Origin: Aulosira sp. FACHB-615
GTDB taxonomy: Bacteria; Cyanobacteriota; Cyanobacteriia; Cyanobacteriales; Nostocaceae
Direction of reading: 5' to 3'
DNA: 64,000 nt
Assembly: GCF_014698045.1 (NCBI RefSeq)
Contig: NZ_JACJSE010000030.1
Span: 1 to 64,000, forward strand
The notes under the pieces are model-generated. The model saw only the letters and a program-made list of their open reading frames with translations, ran no database searches and had not been told where the DNA came from. Shown here one piece after another: positions 53,018 to 60,468 of the stretch (position 1 is the first letter of the stretch; each line of letters starts with the position of its first letter). Made by a program: the position numbers and the translations under genes.

Positions 53018-53292
53018 TAAACTATTTGTTCTTGAATGCGTTCTTCTCTCAATTCATCTATAAAAGTATTAATATCAAAGTTTGCTGGTAATTCTGCGTC
53101 TACAACTAAGATTCCATCTTTGCGATAGAGGTTTGCTTGGTTGAGGTTGGGTTGAGTATCTTCTGCTAGTTTTTGCTGACTGAGAGTTGCAATTTTTTCT
53201 GTAATGGCTTGCAAGATAAATTGCTCAGTTGATATTCCCTGACTGTTTGCCCATTTTTCAATCTTTTCTTGTAGTTGGGGCGGAAGGTTCAT
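53017..53292 (-). CDS. Antitoxin of the PIN module
   Basis: A 91-residue protein. The N-terminal LPPQLQEKIEKWANSQGIST (3-22) resembles a ribbon-helix-helix DNA-binding region, and the C-terminus (ILVVDAELPANFDINTFIDE, about 61-80) is the hydrophobic-acidic toxin-binding tail. It is encoded directly upstream of the toxin, as in VapBC systems. Confidence 0.8.
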   Translation of the reverse strand: MNLPPQLQEKIEKWANSQGISTEQFILQAITEKIATLSQQKLAEDTQPNLNQANLYRKDGILVVDAELPANFDINTFIDELREERIQEQIV

Positions 53293-53337
53293 AAATATTG
53301 TTGTGATTTTGTCATGACTATGAACTAGGGTAGCATT

Positions 53338-53391
53338 GCGATTCGCCTACTGCAAAACCATCGTATCTTGATTATTGATGAGAGCGATCGC
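53338..53391. repeat. Distal copy of the 45-bp HIP1 repeat
   Basis: Reads GCGATTCGCCTACTGCAAAA then CCATCGTATCTTGATTATTG and GATGAGAGCGATCGC. It is the same unit as at 52464, with several substitutions, in the same orientation, and ends in HIP1. Confidence 0.8.
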
Positions 53392-53435
53392 TTCATAAAC
53401 CAATACGGTTCAGTTAGTACAGTTTGAACATTGAA

Positions 53436-53511
53436 GATCCCCCTAAATCCCCCTTAAAAAGGGGGACTTGAAGAAAAATTCCCCCCTTTTTAAGGGGGGC
53501 TAGGGGGGATC
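53436..53511. repeat. Large GATCCCCCTA...TAGGGGGGATC hairpin
   Basis: Inverted ends GATCCCCCTA / TAGGGGGGATC surround two inner arms (CCCCCTTAAAAAGGGGG and CCCCCCTTTTTAAGGGGGG), so the 76-bp unit can form a compound hairpin. It lies just past the 3-prime end of the NB-ARC gene and may act as its terminator. A partial copy is at 42731-42787, and the arms reappear inside the NB-ARC gene at 55553-55751. Confidence 0.85.
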
Positions 53512-53534
53512 TGAACCTCTCGCATAATTACGAA

Positions 53535-56500
53535 TTACGAATTACGAATTAATTTTTTAGCCAGTTGCCACAATAAATAAAACGGTAAAATTAATATTAC
53601 TAATAATAATTGGAAAAACTTACCTAACCACCGTTGCCAAATAGGAACGGGAGTTAACTGGCGTTGCAGAATTGCCAAATTTTCTCTCACTGTCACTGTA
53701 TTGGGATGATTATCCCCTAACACTCGTTGCAACATCGCCAAGGCTTCAATGTACAAAGGTTCGGCTTCACCATACCTGCCTTGGCTTTCGTAAAGTGCAG
53801 CTAAACTGTTCAAGCTAGTAGCGACATCGGGATGATCACCAACAAATAGGCGCTGTCTCATCGCCAAGGCTTCAATTAACAAAGGTTCGGCTTCACTATA
53901 CCTGCTTTGGCTACCGTAAAGTAAGGCTAAATTGTTCAAGCTAGTAGCGACATCGGGATGATCACCAACAAATAGGCGCTGTCTCATCGCCAAAGCATCA
54001 ATGTACAAAGGTTCGGCTTCACTATACCTGCCTTGGCTAAAGTAAAGTAAGGCTAAATTGTTCAAGCTTCTAGCGACATCGGGATGATCAACAACAAATA
54101 GGCGCTGTGTCATCGCCAAAGCTTCAATGTACAAAGGTTCGGCTTCAATATACCTGCCTTGGCTAAAGTAAAGTAAGGCTAAATTGTTCAAGCTTCTAGC
54201 GACATCGGGATGATCAACAACAAATAGGCGCTGTGTCATCGCCAAAGCTTCAATGTACAAAGGTTCGGCTTCAATATACCTGCCTTGGCTAAAGTAAAGT
54301 AAGGCTAAATTGTTCAAGCTTCTAGCGACATCGGGATGATCAACAACAAATAGGCGCTGTGTCATCGCCAAAGCTTCAATGTACAAAGGTTCGGCTTCAA
54401 TATACCTGCCTTGGTTTTTGTAAAGTGCAGCTAAATTGTTCAAGCTTCTAGCGACGTTGGGATGATCACTAACAAATAGGCGCTGTATCATCGCCAAAGC
54501 TTCAATTAACAAAGGTTCGGCTTCACCATACATGCCTTGGCTTTCGTAAAGCCCAGCTAAATTGTTCAAGCTTGTAGCGACGTTGGGATGATCACCAACA
54601 AATAGGCGCTGTGTCATCGCCAAAGCTTCAATGTACAAAGGTTCGGCTTCAATATACCTGCCTTGGCTAAAGTAAAGTAAGGCTAAATTGTTCAAGCTTG
54701 TAGCGACGTTGGGATGATCACCAACAAATAGGCGCTGTGTCATCGCCAAAGCTTCAATGTACAAAGGTTCGGCTTCAATATACCTGCCTTGGCTAAAGTA
54801 AAGTAAGGCTAAATTGTTCAAGCTTGTAGCGACGTTGGGATGATCACCAACAAATAGGCGCTGTGTCATCGCCAAAGCTTCAATGTACAAAGGTTCGGCT
54901 TCAATATACCTGCCTTGGCTAAAGTAAAGTAAGGCTAAATTGTTCAAGTTTGTAGCGACATCGGGATGATCATCAACAAATAGGCGCTGTGTCATTGCCA
55001 AGGCTTCAATGTACAAAGGTTTGGCTTCACTATACCTGCCTTGACTATCGTAAAGTAAAGCTAAATTGTTCAAGCTAGTAGCAACATCGGGATGATCACC
55101 TGTAAATAAAATTTGGCAAACATTGACGCATTCCGCATACTGATCTTCAGCTAATTGATATAGTCCTTGTCCCTGATAAAATCTTGCTACTCCCTCAAAT
55201 ACCCAAAATACTTCATCATTAGGTACTGATGCTGAGGAATTTATCTGTTGTTCTTTTGCTTGGGTTACTTCTGCAATTATCCGTTCTCCCAAGTCTTCAA
55301 TGTGGGGAATAACATCTTTAACACGTTTGATATCTTCAGACGTTGCTGACTGGGGGAGGCTTTGAGCAACGGTTATCATTGCAGAAGCGAAAGTGGTTTC
55401 TAAAACCGGCTTTATCTTGCCAGCATTGACTAACTGTTCTTGCAAAAACCACCGCACTAAGGCATGAATTTTATAATATCCTTGGCTGTCTTCTACTTGT
55501 TGCAGCAAGTGACGTTTGTAGAGTTGTTTTTTTGCTTCGTTGATTTCAGTTGAATTACCCCACCCTAACCCTCCCCTTGTAAAGGGGAGGGAACTTTTCT
55601 CTGTTTCCACGGGGAGAGAACGAGACTTTTCAGTTTCCCCCCTTTCCACAGGGAGAGAATCAAACTCTTCAGTCTCCCCCTTTTCCACGGGGAAGGAATC
55701 AGACTCTCTAGTCTCCCCCCTTTCCAAGGGGGGATTAAGGGGGGTAATTTGACTAGTGTTTACATCATCACTTGCAGGAGGCTCATCTTCATCATCTCCA
55801 CCAATCGCCACCCACACTACCAAATCCCATAAAATAGACTGGGGCGCAAATAAACTCAAAAATCTGCCTAGTTGTTGCGTCAGTGGTTCGAGTTCTTCCC
55901 AAGTTAAAGCAAAGGCGGCTTTCACTCCCAGTTGTGTTGAGTTGAGAGTTTCCCTGTCTTGTAATGCTGCTTCGGCTAACTTGCGTTGTTGCAATCGCTC
56001 CAACATTATATATAGATGTAAATCTGGGTCTTGTGCTAAATAAGCACCGACTAACTCTATCCCCAAAGGTAAATATTCTAAAAATTCACATATTGCATTT
56101 GCGGTTTCTGGTTGGTTGTCTACTCGCTTGTCTTTCCCCAACAATTTTTTTAACAGTTCTAATGCTTTCTCTGGTGAGAGAACATCTAAAGGAATTTCTT
56201 GAATCAAGTTTGGATCTAAATTTCGCAAGCGAGTTGTCACCAAAACCCGAAAGCGGTTATCGTTGGGGACAACTCCGCCCAGGTTGTCTAAGCTGGTGAC
56301 ATCATCAAAGACGATTAATATGGGTAAGTCAGTTTGGGGATATTGCAACCAACACCAAGCAACTTGTTCTTTCAAGGTTAACAGTCTTCCGCCTTGTTCT
56401 TGGGGTATCTCCAAACCAAGTTGAACAAAAAAGCTCAAAACTTCCGCCGCGAGATTACTGGCTCTGTCATTAAACCAAACAATACCGCCATAATTATTTT

Positions 56501-56768
56501 GATATTGTTTGGCGTATTGGGTAGCAAGTTCTGTTTTACCTACGCCTCCCATTCCTGATATTGCGACATAATTACCACGCTGCAAGTCTTCATGTGCTTG
56601 TGTCAGTTCTGTTTCACGCCCGACAAAGTGAACAGAACCGCGTGGTATATGTTTTGTGGGAGTTAATTGTTTTTGTCCTTCTATAACTAAATTTTTAATG
56701 ACTCCTTTCCCACCAGGAAAAATAACCTGACCAATTTTATCGCTTAACTTTTTAAAGTCTTCAGGCAT
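53535..56768 (-). CDS. NB-ARC NTPase with kinesin-light-chain-type TPR array
   Basis: A 1077-residue STAND protein. The NB-ARC domain (about 45-310) has P-loop GMGGVGKT at 72-79, Walker B ILIVFDD at 150-156 and the RNBS-B-like VLVTTR at 175-180. A winged-helix-like region follows, interrupted at 339-405 by repeat-derived sequence (ITPLNPPLERGE and related). Eleven 42-residue TPR units (DHPDVATSLNNLALLYFSQG) run from about 555 to 1017, and a C-terminal hydrophobic segment (LLLVILILPFYLLWQLA, about 1052-1068) could be a membrane anchor. The first 40 residues repeat the K-L-x-D-K-I-G-Q-V motif of the upstream small protein. A signal-sensing or defence switch is inferred. Confidence 0.87.
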   Translation of the reverse strand: MPEDFKKLSDKIGQVIFPGGKGVIKNLVIEGQKQLTPTKHIPRGSVHFVGRETELTQAHEDLQRGNYVAISGMGGVGKTELATQYAKQYQNNYGGIVWFNDRASNLAAEVLSFFVQLGLEIPQEQGGRLLTLKEQVAWCWLQYPQTDLPILIVFDDVTSLDNLGGVVPNDNRFRVLVTTRLRNLDPNLIQEIPLDVLSPEKALELLKKLLGKDKRVDNQPETANAICEFLEYLPLGIELVGAYLAQDPDLHLYIMLERLQQRKLAEAALQDRETLNSTQLGVKAAFALTWEELEPLTQQLGRFLSLFAPQSILWDLVVWVAIGGDDEDEPPASDDVNTSQITPLNPPLERGETRESDSFPVEKGETEEFDSLPVERGETEKSRSLPVETEKSSLPFTRGGLGWGNSTEINEAKKQLYKRHLLQQVEDSQGYYKIHALVRWFLQEQLVNAGKIKPVLETTFASAMITVAQSLPQSATSEDIKRVKDVIPHIEDLGERIIAEVTQAKEQQINSSASVPNDEVFWVFEGVARFYQGQGLYQLAEDQYAECVNVCQILFTGDHPDVATSLNNLALLYDSQGRYSEAKPLYIEALAMTQRLFVDDHPDVATNLNNLALLYFSQGRYIEAEPLYIEALAMTQRLFVGDHPNVATSLNNLALLYFSQGRYIEAEPLYIEALAMTQRLFVGDHPNVATSLNNLALLYFSQGRYIEAEPLYIEALAMTQRLFVGDHPNVATSLNNLAGLYESQGMYGEAEPLLIEALAMIQRLFVSDHPNVARSLNNLAALYKNQGRYIEAEPLYIEALAMTQRLFVVDHPDVARSLNNLALLYFSQGRYIEAEPLYIEALAMTQRLFVVDHPDVARSLNNLALLYFSQGRYIEAEPLYIEALAMTQRLFVVDHPDVARSLNNLALLYFSQGRYSEAEPLYIDALAMRQRLFVGDHPDVATSLNNLALLYGSQSRYSEAEPLLIEALAMRQRLFVGDHPDVATSLNSLAALYESQGRYGEAEPLYIEALAMLQRVLGDNHPNTVTVRENLAILQRQLTPVPIWQRWLGKFFQLLLVILILPFYLLWQLAKKLIRNS
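53720..55105. repeat. Eleven near-identical 126-bp repeats encoding TPR units
   Basis: The TPR-coding DNA repeats every 126 bp with very few differences; for example CTGCCTTGGCTAAAGTAAAG recurs in six units. Three consecutive units (54030-54400) and another three (54600-54960) are almost identical, which points to recent duplication or gene conversion within the gene. Confidence 0.92.
55553..55751. repeat. In-frame repeat-DNA insertion in the NB-ARC gene
   Basis: About 200 bp made of CCCCTTTCCACGGGGA-type inverted units flanked by CCCTCCCCTTGTAAAGGGGA and CCCTTTCCAAGGGGGGATTA. These are units found elsewhere in non-coding DNA, yet they keep the reading frame and add about 67 residues with periodic LPVERGE and SDSFPVEKGE motifs. 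Confidence 0.85.
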
Positions 56769-56792
56769 ATATGGTTAAGTGCATCAGTTGTC

Positions 56793-56919
56793 ACACCCGC
56801 CTCAGAATTAATTCTAAGGCTAATAGCTAAAGTCTTCTGAAGAAGACTAGGAAGAAAGGTTTCAGTCTACTTGAGTAGACTTGCGCTATTAGCCCGGAAA
56901 TTTATTTCTGGGCGGGTTG
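56793..56919. repeat. MITE-like element between adaptor and NB-ARC genes
   Basis: Inverted ends CCCGCCTCAGAATTAATTCT and (inverse) CCCGCCCAGAAATAAATTTC, each followed by GGCTAATAGC and then a small palindrome (AGTCTTCTGAAGAAGACT and AGTCTACTTGAGTAGACT). The element occupies most of the gap between two genes that share a sequence motif. Confidence 0.75.
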
Positions 56920-56947
56920 GGGAAATAATTTAGAATATTAAATAAGA

Positions 56948-57346
56948 TTAAAAACGCATATCTTGAACTTTACCTTTCCCACCCGACATCACAACTTGAC
57001 CAATTTTGTCTGCCAATTTTGTTAAATTAGGTGCTGTCATGATGTCTACAAACTTGGGATTCGTCTCCGCTTGTGCTGCTGTCACCACTTCTTGTACAGC
57101 TTGCGCCACTTCAGGATCAGCCTTAGCCGCAGCTTCTATTTCAATTACAACATTGCCATAATCTAACGGTGTGGCTGGTGCTTTTTCAATCGCCGCTACA
57201 ACATTCGGTGAGTGTTTTCTCAGCTTGACAAGCAACTCACCAGTTTTATTCCACAGGGTTTCGCCAACCATTTCACCTGTTCTTTCTAAGGCTTTGGTGG
57301 CGACTACAGACCCAAGTGCGATCGCCGCAGTAGTCAAAGGTTCCAT
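56948..57346 (-). CDS. Small adaptor-like protein (N-terminal domain of NB-ARC/STAND proteins)
   Basis: A 132-residue helical protein beginning MEPLTTAAIALGSVVATKAL, a sequence usually found at the N-terminus of large cyanobacterial NTPase-TPR proteins. The C-terminus (LTKLADKIGQVVMSGGKGKV, about 108-127) matches the N-terminus of the following NB-ARC protein (FKKLSDKIGQVIFPGGKGVI). It probably represents an effector-associated or oligomerisation domain encoded separately. The two genes are 179 bp apart with a MITE-like element between them. Confidence 0.65.
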   Translation of the reverse strand: MEPLTTAAIALGSVVATKALERTGEMVGETLWNKTGELLVKLRKHSPNVVAAIEKAPATPLDYGNVVIEIEAAAKADPEVAQAVQEVVTAAQAETNPKFVDIMTAPNLTKLADKIGQVVMSGGKGKVQDMRF

Positions 57347-57445
57347 GTGCTACTTTAATTTAGGTGCATCTTAATTTATTTAGAAATACACAGTTTTAGC
57401 GTTAAATTACGCAATTTAACTGAAATAATTTAGATTCAGACAAAT

Positions 57446-57596
57446 TATATCATGTCCGCTTGATTACTTATAAAAACCGAAGAACCCCACCCCGCCAAAA
57501 CTATGTTTTGTCTCCCCTCCCCGTGAACGGGGAGGGGTTAGGGGGTGGGGTGCAATGACTGTGGGAATCATAACTAATTAACCGGACATGATATTA
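57446..57596. repeat. MITE-like element with ATATCATGTCCG ends
   Basis: A 151-bp element with inverted ends TATATCATGTCCGCTTGATT and (inverse) TAATATCATGTCCGGTTAAT. The interior holds inverted CCCCACCCC / GGGGTGGGGT and CTCCCCGT / ACGGGGAG arms. It lies between the adaptor gene and the divergent PIN module. Confidence 0.75.
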
Positions 57597-57705
57597 AACC
57601 CTATCTTAGCTTGATAAGTTTGATAAAACAAAGCGTAACCCAACAAAAATTCGGCTATATTTTAATTATCTATTAGCAAAAAATGGTAATCAATATTTTA
57701 AATCT

Positions 57706-57945
57706 ATGAACATTCAGCTTGTTGAATCTTTAGTTAATGCCATCAAAGCTTTATCTGTTGAAGAACAAGAACTATTGAAGCAAAAGTTAGCGCATAAATC
57801 TAATTGGCAAGATTTACGTACCAAAATTTTAACTAATGCTCAAGCTATCCAACAAAGATATAATGGTCAACCCTTTGAGCCAGATATTGACCAAATAATT
57901 TATCAAATGCGAGAAGAACGAGACCAACAATTGTTAGCAGATTAG
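57706..57945 (+). CDS. Antitoxin of a PIN module
   Basis: A 79-residue cyanobacterial antitoxin-type protein. NIQLVESLVNAIKALSVEEQ (2-21) and ELLKQKLAHKSNWQDLRTKI form the helical N-terminus, and the acidic/basic tail QIIYQMREERDQQLLAD is typical. It lies 20 bases upstream of the PIN gene on the same strand. It has no RHH motif visible by eye. Confidence 0.78.
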   Translation: MNIQLVESLVNAIKALSVEEQELLKQKLAHKSNWQDLRTKILTNAQAIQQRYNGQPFEPDIDQIIYQMREERDQQLLAD

Positions 57946-57965
57946 TTACTCAGTCAAAAATAACT

Positions 57966-58394
57966 ATGAATACAATATTTATTTGTGTAGATGCTAATTT
58001 TTTAATTAAATTAGTTACTTATACCTCAAAAACATCCCCATATTTAGCTTTGTGGGATAATTGGGAGCAGAACCAAGCTCAGATTATTGCTCCAACTCTT
58101 TTATGCTACGAAGTCACAAATGTATTTCATAGAATGCAACTGGCAAAACAATTATTGCAGACAGAAGCTCAAAAATGTATCAATAATGTTTTAAATTTAT
58201 CTATTCAATTTTACAGTGATCAGCAACTTCATCAACAGGCTTGGGAAATCGCACAACAACTCAACCTCCCAGCTACTTATGATGCTCATTATTTGGCGTT
58301 AGCCCAAAGATTTCAGGCAAATTTCTACACAGGTGATAAACGTTTATTTAACAAAGTTCATTCTGTTTTGCCTTGGGTTCATTTAGTTGAATAA
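57966..58394 (+). CDS. PIN-domain toxin (VapC-like)
   Basis: A 142-residue PIN nuclease with all core motifs: IFICVDANFLIKLV (Asp8), the glutamate in TLLCYEVTNVFHRM (about 41-54), and PATYDAHYLALAQR with FYTGDKRLFN (about 102-131). Unlike the PIN protein at 52583 it keeps the C-terminal aspartate. It forms a two-gene module with the preceding antitoxin. Confidence 0.88.
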   Translation: MNTIFICVDANFLIKLVTYTSKTSPYLALWDNWEQNQAQIIAPTLLCYEVTNVFHRMQLAKQLLQTEAQKCINNVLNLSIQFYSDQQLHQQAWEIAQQLNLPATYDAHYLALAQRFQANFYTGDKRLFNKVHSVLPWVHLVE

Positions 58395-58442
58395 TTCTTT
58401 GGGAAAGCTGCGCGTTAAGGGAGCATCCCACTTTTTTATGTG

Positions 58443-58590
58443 TTATTGCGAGGAACAAAGCAATCGCAAAATCTTACTATTTTGAACGAGTGCATGAGAT
58501 TGCTACCCTGCGGGAAGTCTTACGCCTACGTCGTTCCTCTGGAGCGAGACGCTACGCGTAGCTTGTTTCTCCGAAGGAGTACGCAATGAC
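58443..58590. repeat. Inverted TTATTGCGAGG...CGCAATGAC repeat
   Basis: A 148-bp foldable element whose ends are inverted and whose core (GCTACCCTGCGGGAAGTCTT then ACGCCTACGTCGTTCCTC) is identical to a stretch within 42853-42964. Non-coding. It fills part of the 588-bp gap between the PIN gene and the next small gene. Confidence 0.8.
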
Positions 58591-58670
58591 AATTATCCTC
58601 TATGTGAAAACTAAAAACTGGGATGCACCCGCGCGTTAAGTTGTTTTACCAACTAATATTTAAAGTTGCT

Positions 58671-58796
58671 GTCGTTAGGACAAAAGATTCCGTCGTTAGG
58701 ACAAAAGGTTCTGTCGTTAGGACAAAAGGTTCTGTCGTTAGGACAAAAAGTTCTGTCGTTAGGACAAAAGATTCCGTCGTTAGGACAATAAATCCA
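58671..58796 (+). repeat. Six tandem 21-bp repeats (GTCGTTAGGACAAAA units)
   Basis: Six 21-bp units, each GTCGTTAGGACAAAAGRTTCY with small differences. Because 21 is a multiple of three, a 62-codon frame (58623-58811) stays open and would encode VVRTKDS-type heptapeptides, but it has no supported start or homology and its upstream half lies next to repeat DNA. Confidence 0.92.
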
Positions 58797-58982
58797 GTCC
58801 TTGACATCTAAACAAAATATATATTTCTAGCTTTTATTCTCTCTACTCCCGCACTTATTTTTAGCAGAGATATTACTGATGCACAAAATCTAAACACCAC
58901 CAGATTTTGTCAAATATACTGACGCAAAATTTAATGCAATTAAGACAAACTAGCTTTAGCAAAGTTTATTAAGCAAATAATT

Positions 58983-59378
58983 ATGTCTCAAAAAAGACGC
59001 ACATCTCGCATTGTCGAAAAAGCTGAGTTGAGAGTATCTGGACTTAAGGCGATTGACCCAAATATGGATTTTGGCGATAATCGCAATCTACAAAATATGA
59101 TTCAATTAATTGAGCAATATCGCGCTAAACTTAATGCTTATAATACGGCTCTTGTTGTCATAGATTCAACTAAACTTGAAATGGAACAATTGGAAAAAAG
59201 TTTAGGTGAATTAAATGATAGAATGCTAATTGGCGTTGCTTTTAAATATGGTAAAGATAGTGTTGAATACGAAATGGCTGGCGGTGTTCGCAAAAGTGAA
59301 CGTGTTCGCAGGAGTTCTGTCAGTCGCTTAAAAGCCAGCACACAAGAAACTTCTAACACTACAACTGAAAACGCCTAA
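58983..59378 (+). CDS. Conserved cyanobacterial protein of unknown function
   Basis: A 131-residue soluble, charged protein. The centre (YRAKLNAYNTALVVIDSTKL, about 46-65, then EQLEKSLGELNDRMLIGVAF) is helical with coiled-coil character. The C-terminus is basic (VRKSERVRRSSVSRLKA) and then Thr/Ser-rich. It resembles small proteins seen in several filamentous cyanobacteria, without known role. The 171-bp leader from the 21-bp repeats may contain its promoter. Confidence 0.6.
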   Translation: MSQKRRTSRIVEKAELRVSGLKAIDPNMDFGDNRNLQNMIQLIEQYRAKLNAYNTALVVIDSTKLEMEQLEKSLGELNDRMLIGVAFKYGKDSVEYEMAGGVRKSERVRRSSVSRLKASTQETSNTTTENA

Positions 59379-59441
59379 ATTTCCGACTATAGATTGTTTT
59401 AAACGTAAGTAATAACCCAGCAAAAATTTCTGTTCACAAAA

Positions 59442-59475
59442 ATATCCCCGATTTCTTTAAGAAGTCGGGGATATA
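59442..59475. repeat. CCCCGATTTCTTTAAGAAGTCGGGG palindrome
   Basis: Inverted repeat ATATCCCCGA / TCGGGGATAT with TTTCTTTAAGAAG in the centre, 64 bases after the preceding gene. Same family as 17463-17495. It could act as terminator. Confidence 0.65.
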
Positions 59476-59644
59476 ACTTTTATTCAAGCACAAACTCGCC
59501 AATAATTTTGTTAATTGATATGACAAATATCACGCCCAGTCAACATAATTTATCTCTGTTAAAAACTTAAAATTACTAACAAAAATTTTTGCATTAGTAG
59601 TTGACAAGTATAAATTTATACTTTAGCATAAAAGACATGATAAA

Positions 59645-59765
59645 GGCGATCGCTCAATTCTCCAAAGAACAAAACGATCGCCATTATCTAAACTCAATAC
59701 AGGATAAAAGCGATCGTCTGGTTCTGGCAAGAAGAGAGCGATCGCTTTTATAAAACTCAAATACA
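59645..59765. repeat. Cluster of HIP1 and HIP1-like sites upstream of a small gene
   Basis: Within 120 bp there are two full GCGATCGC sites and two near-matches (ACGATCGCC, GCGATCGTC), with an approximate direct repeat AACTCAATACAGGATAAAAG / AACTCAAATACAGGAG. This is the immediate leader of the gene at 59780, and the second copy supplies its ribosome-binding site. Confidence 0.6.
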
Positions 59766-59779
59766 GGAGTTTCAACACA

Positions 59780-60058
59780 ATGATGGCACAATTACTCAAC
59801 TTCGCCCAATCTCAAATCGCCCTGTTCTTAAAACAAAACTTTCACTTCCCCACACCCAAGCAAATTCCCCAACAACCATTTCCTTTCCGGGAACCAATTA
59901 AACATTTGCTAATCGGTTCACCCAAAGCTGTGACTAGTACAATTCACTATTTGCAAGTTATCGGTTACGCCAGTGTGGGAGATTGGAGTCCACTGCAACC
60001 AACAGGTAATCCCGATGAAGTGATGAGCATTTTAACTCGTCAAATCTCGATACAGTAA
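59780..60058 (+). CDS. Conserved cyanobacterial small protein of unknown function
   Basis: A 92-residue protein. The central and C-terminal part (HLLIGSPKAVTSTIHYLQVI, about 43-62, then GYASVGDWSPLQPTG) matches a small cyanobacterial family with no known function. ATG 59780 is followed directly by a second ATG; CAGGAG lies about 10 bases upstream. A strong intrinsic terminator follows the stop codon. Confidence 0.68.
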   Translation: MMAQLLNFAQSQIALFLKQNFHFPTPKQIPQQPFPFREPIKHLLIGSPKAVTSTIHYLQVIGYASVGDWSPLQPTGNPDEVMSILTRQISIQ

Positions 60059-60066
60059 TCTAAATT

Positions 60067-60097
60067 TAAAGACGTTGCATTGCAACGTCTTTTTAAC
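60067..60097 (+). terminator. Intrinsic terminator
   Basis: Stem AAAGACGTTGCA / TGCAACGTCTTT with a minimal loop followed by TTTTT, 10 bases after the stop codon of the small gene at 59780. Confidence 0.85.
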
Positions 60098-60372
60098 TCA
60101 GCACTCATCTTTAAGGTAGCCAATGGGGATGCAAGCCAATTAACGGTAGCTTTTCTGGTTTAATGATAGCCAAGACGGCATCAGCAGTAATGCAGCTTTT
60201 TCAGGTTGAGTGCAGTCATGACCTCTGGTTACTGAGTATGTGTAGGGTGTGTTAGGCGTAAGCCGTAACGCACCGAAAACTTTGCGGTAGATGCGTTCGC
60301 TGTCGCTAACACATCCTACTACGTACTGTCACCTGTCACCTGTCCCCTATCACCTGTTCTCATTTCAACAAA

Positions 60373-60411
60373 AAACCGAGAAACTGTTATGTTTCCCGGT
60401 TTATTTTTAAT
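60373..60411 (-). terminator. Intrinsic terminator of the aldolase gene
   Basis: On the minus strand the stem AAACCGGGAAAC / GTTTCTCGGTTT (one mismatch) is followed by TTTTTTG, about 60 bases beyond the aldolase stop codon. The rest of the 60098-60372 gap contains a GTTAGGCGTAAGCCGTAACG / CGCTAACAC inverted repeat and no gene. Confidence 0.75.
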
Positions 60412-60468
60412 ATTAAAACCCTCAGTTTAAGGAAACACAAAAGTGTCCCCTATAATTCTTTAGCTAAA

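Noticed and set aside
58671..58796. Possible CRISPR array (21-bp repeats)
   Set aside because: Units are contiguous, with no unique spacers, and too short for CRISPR repeats.
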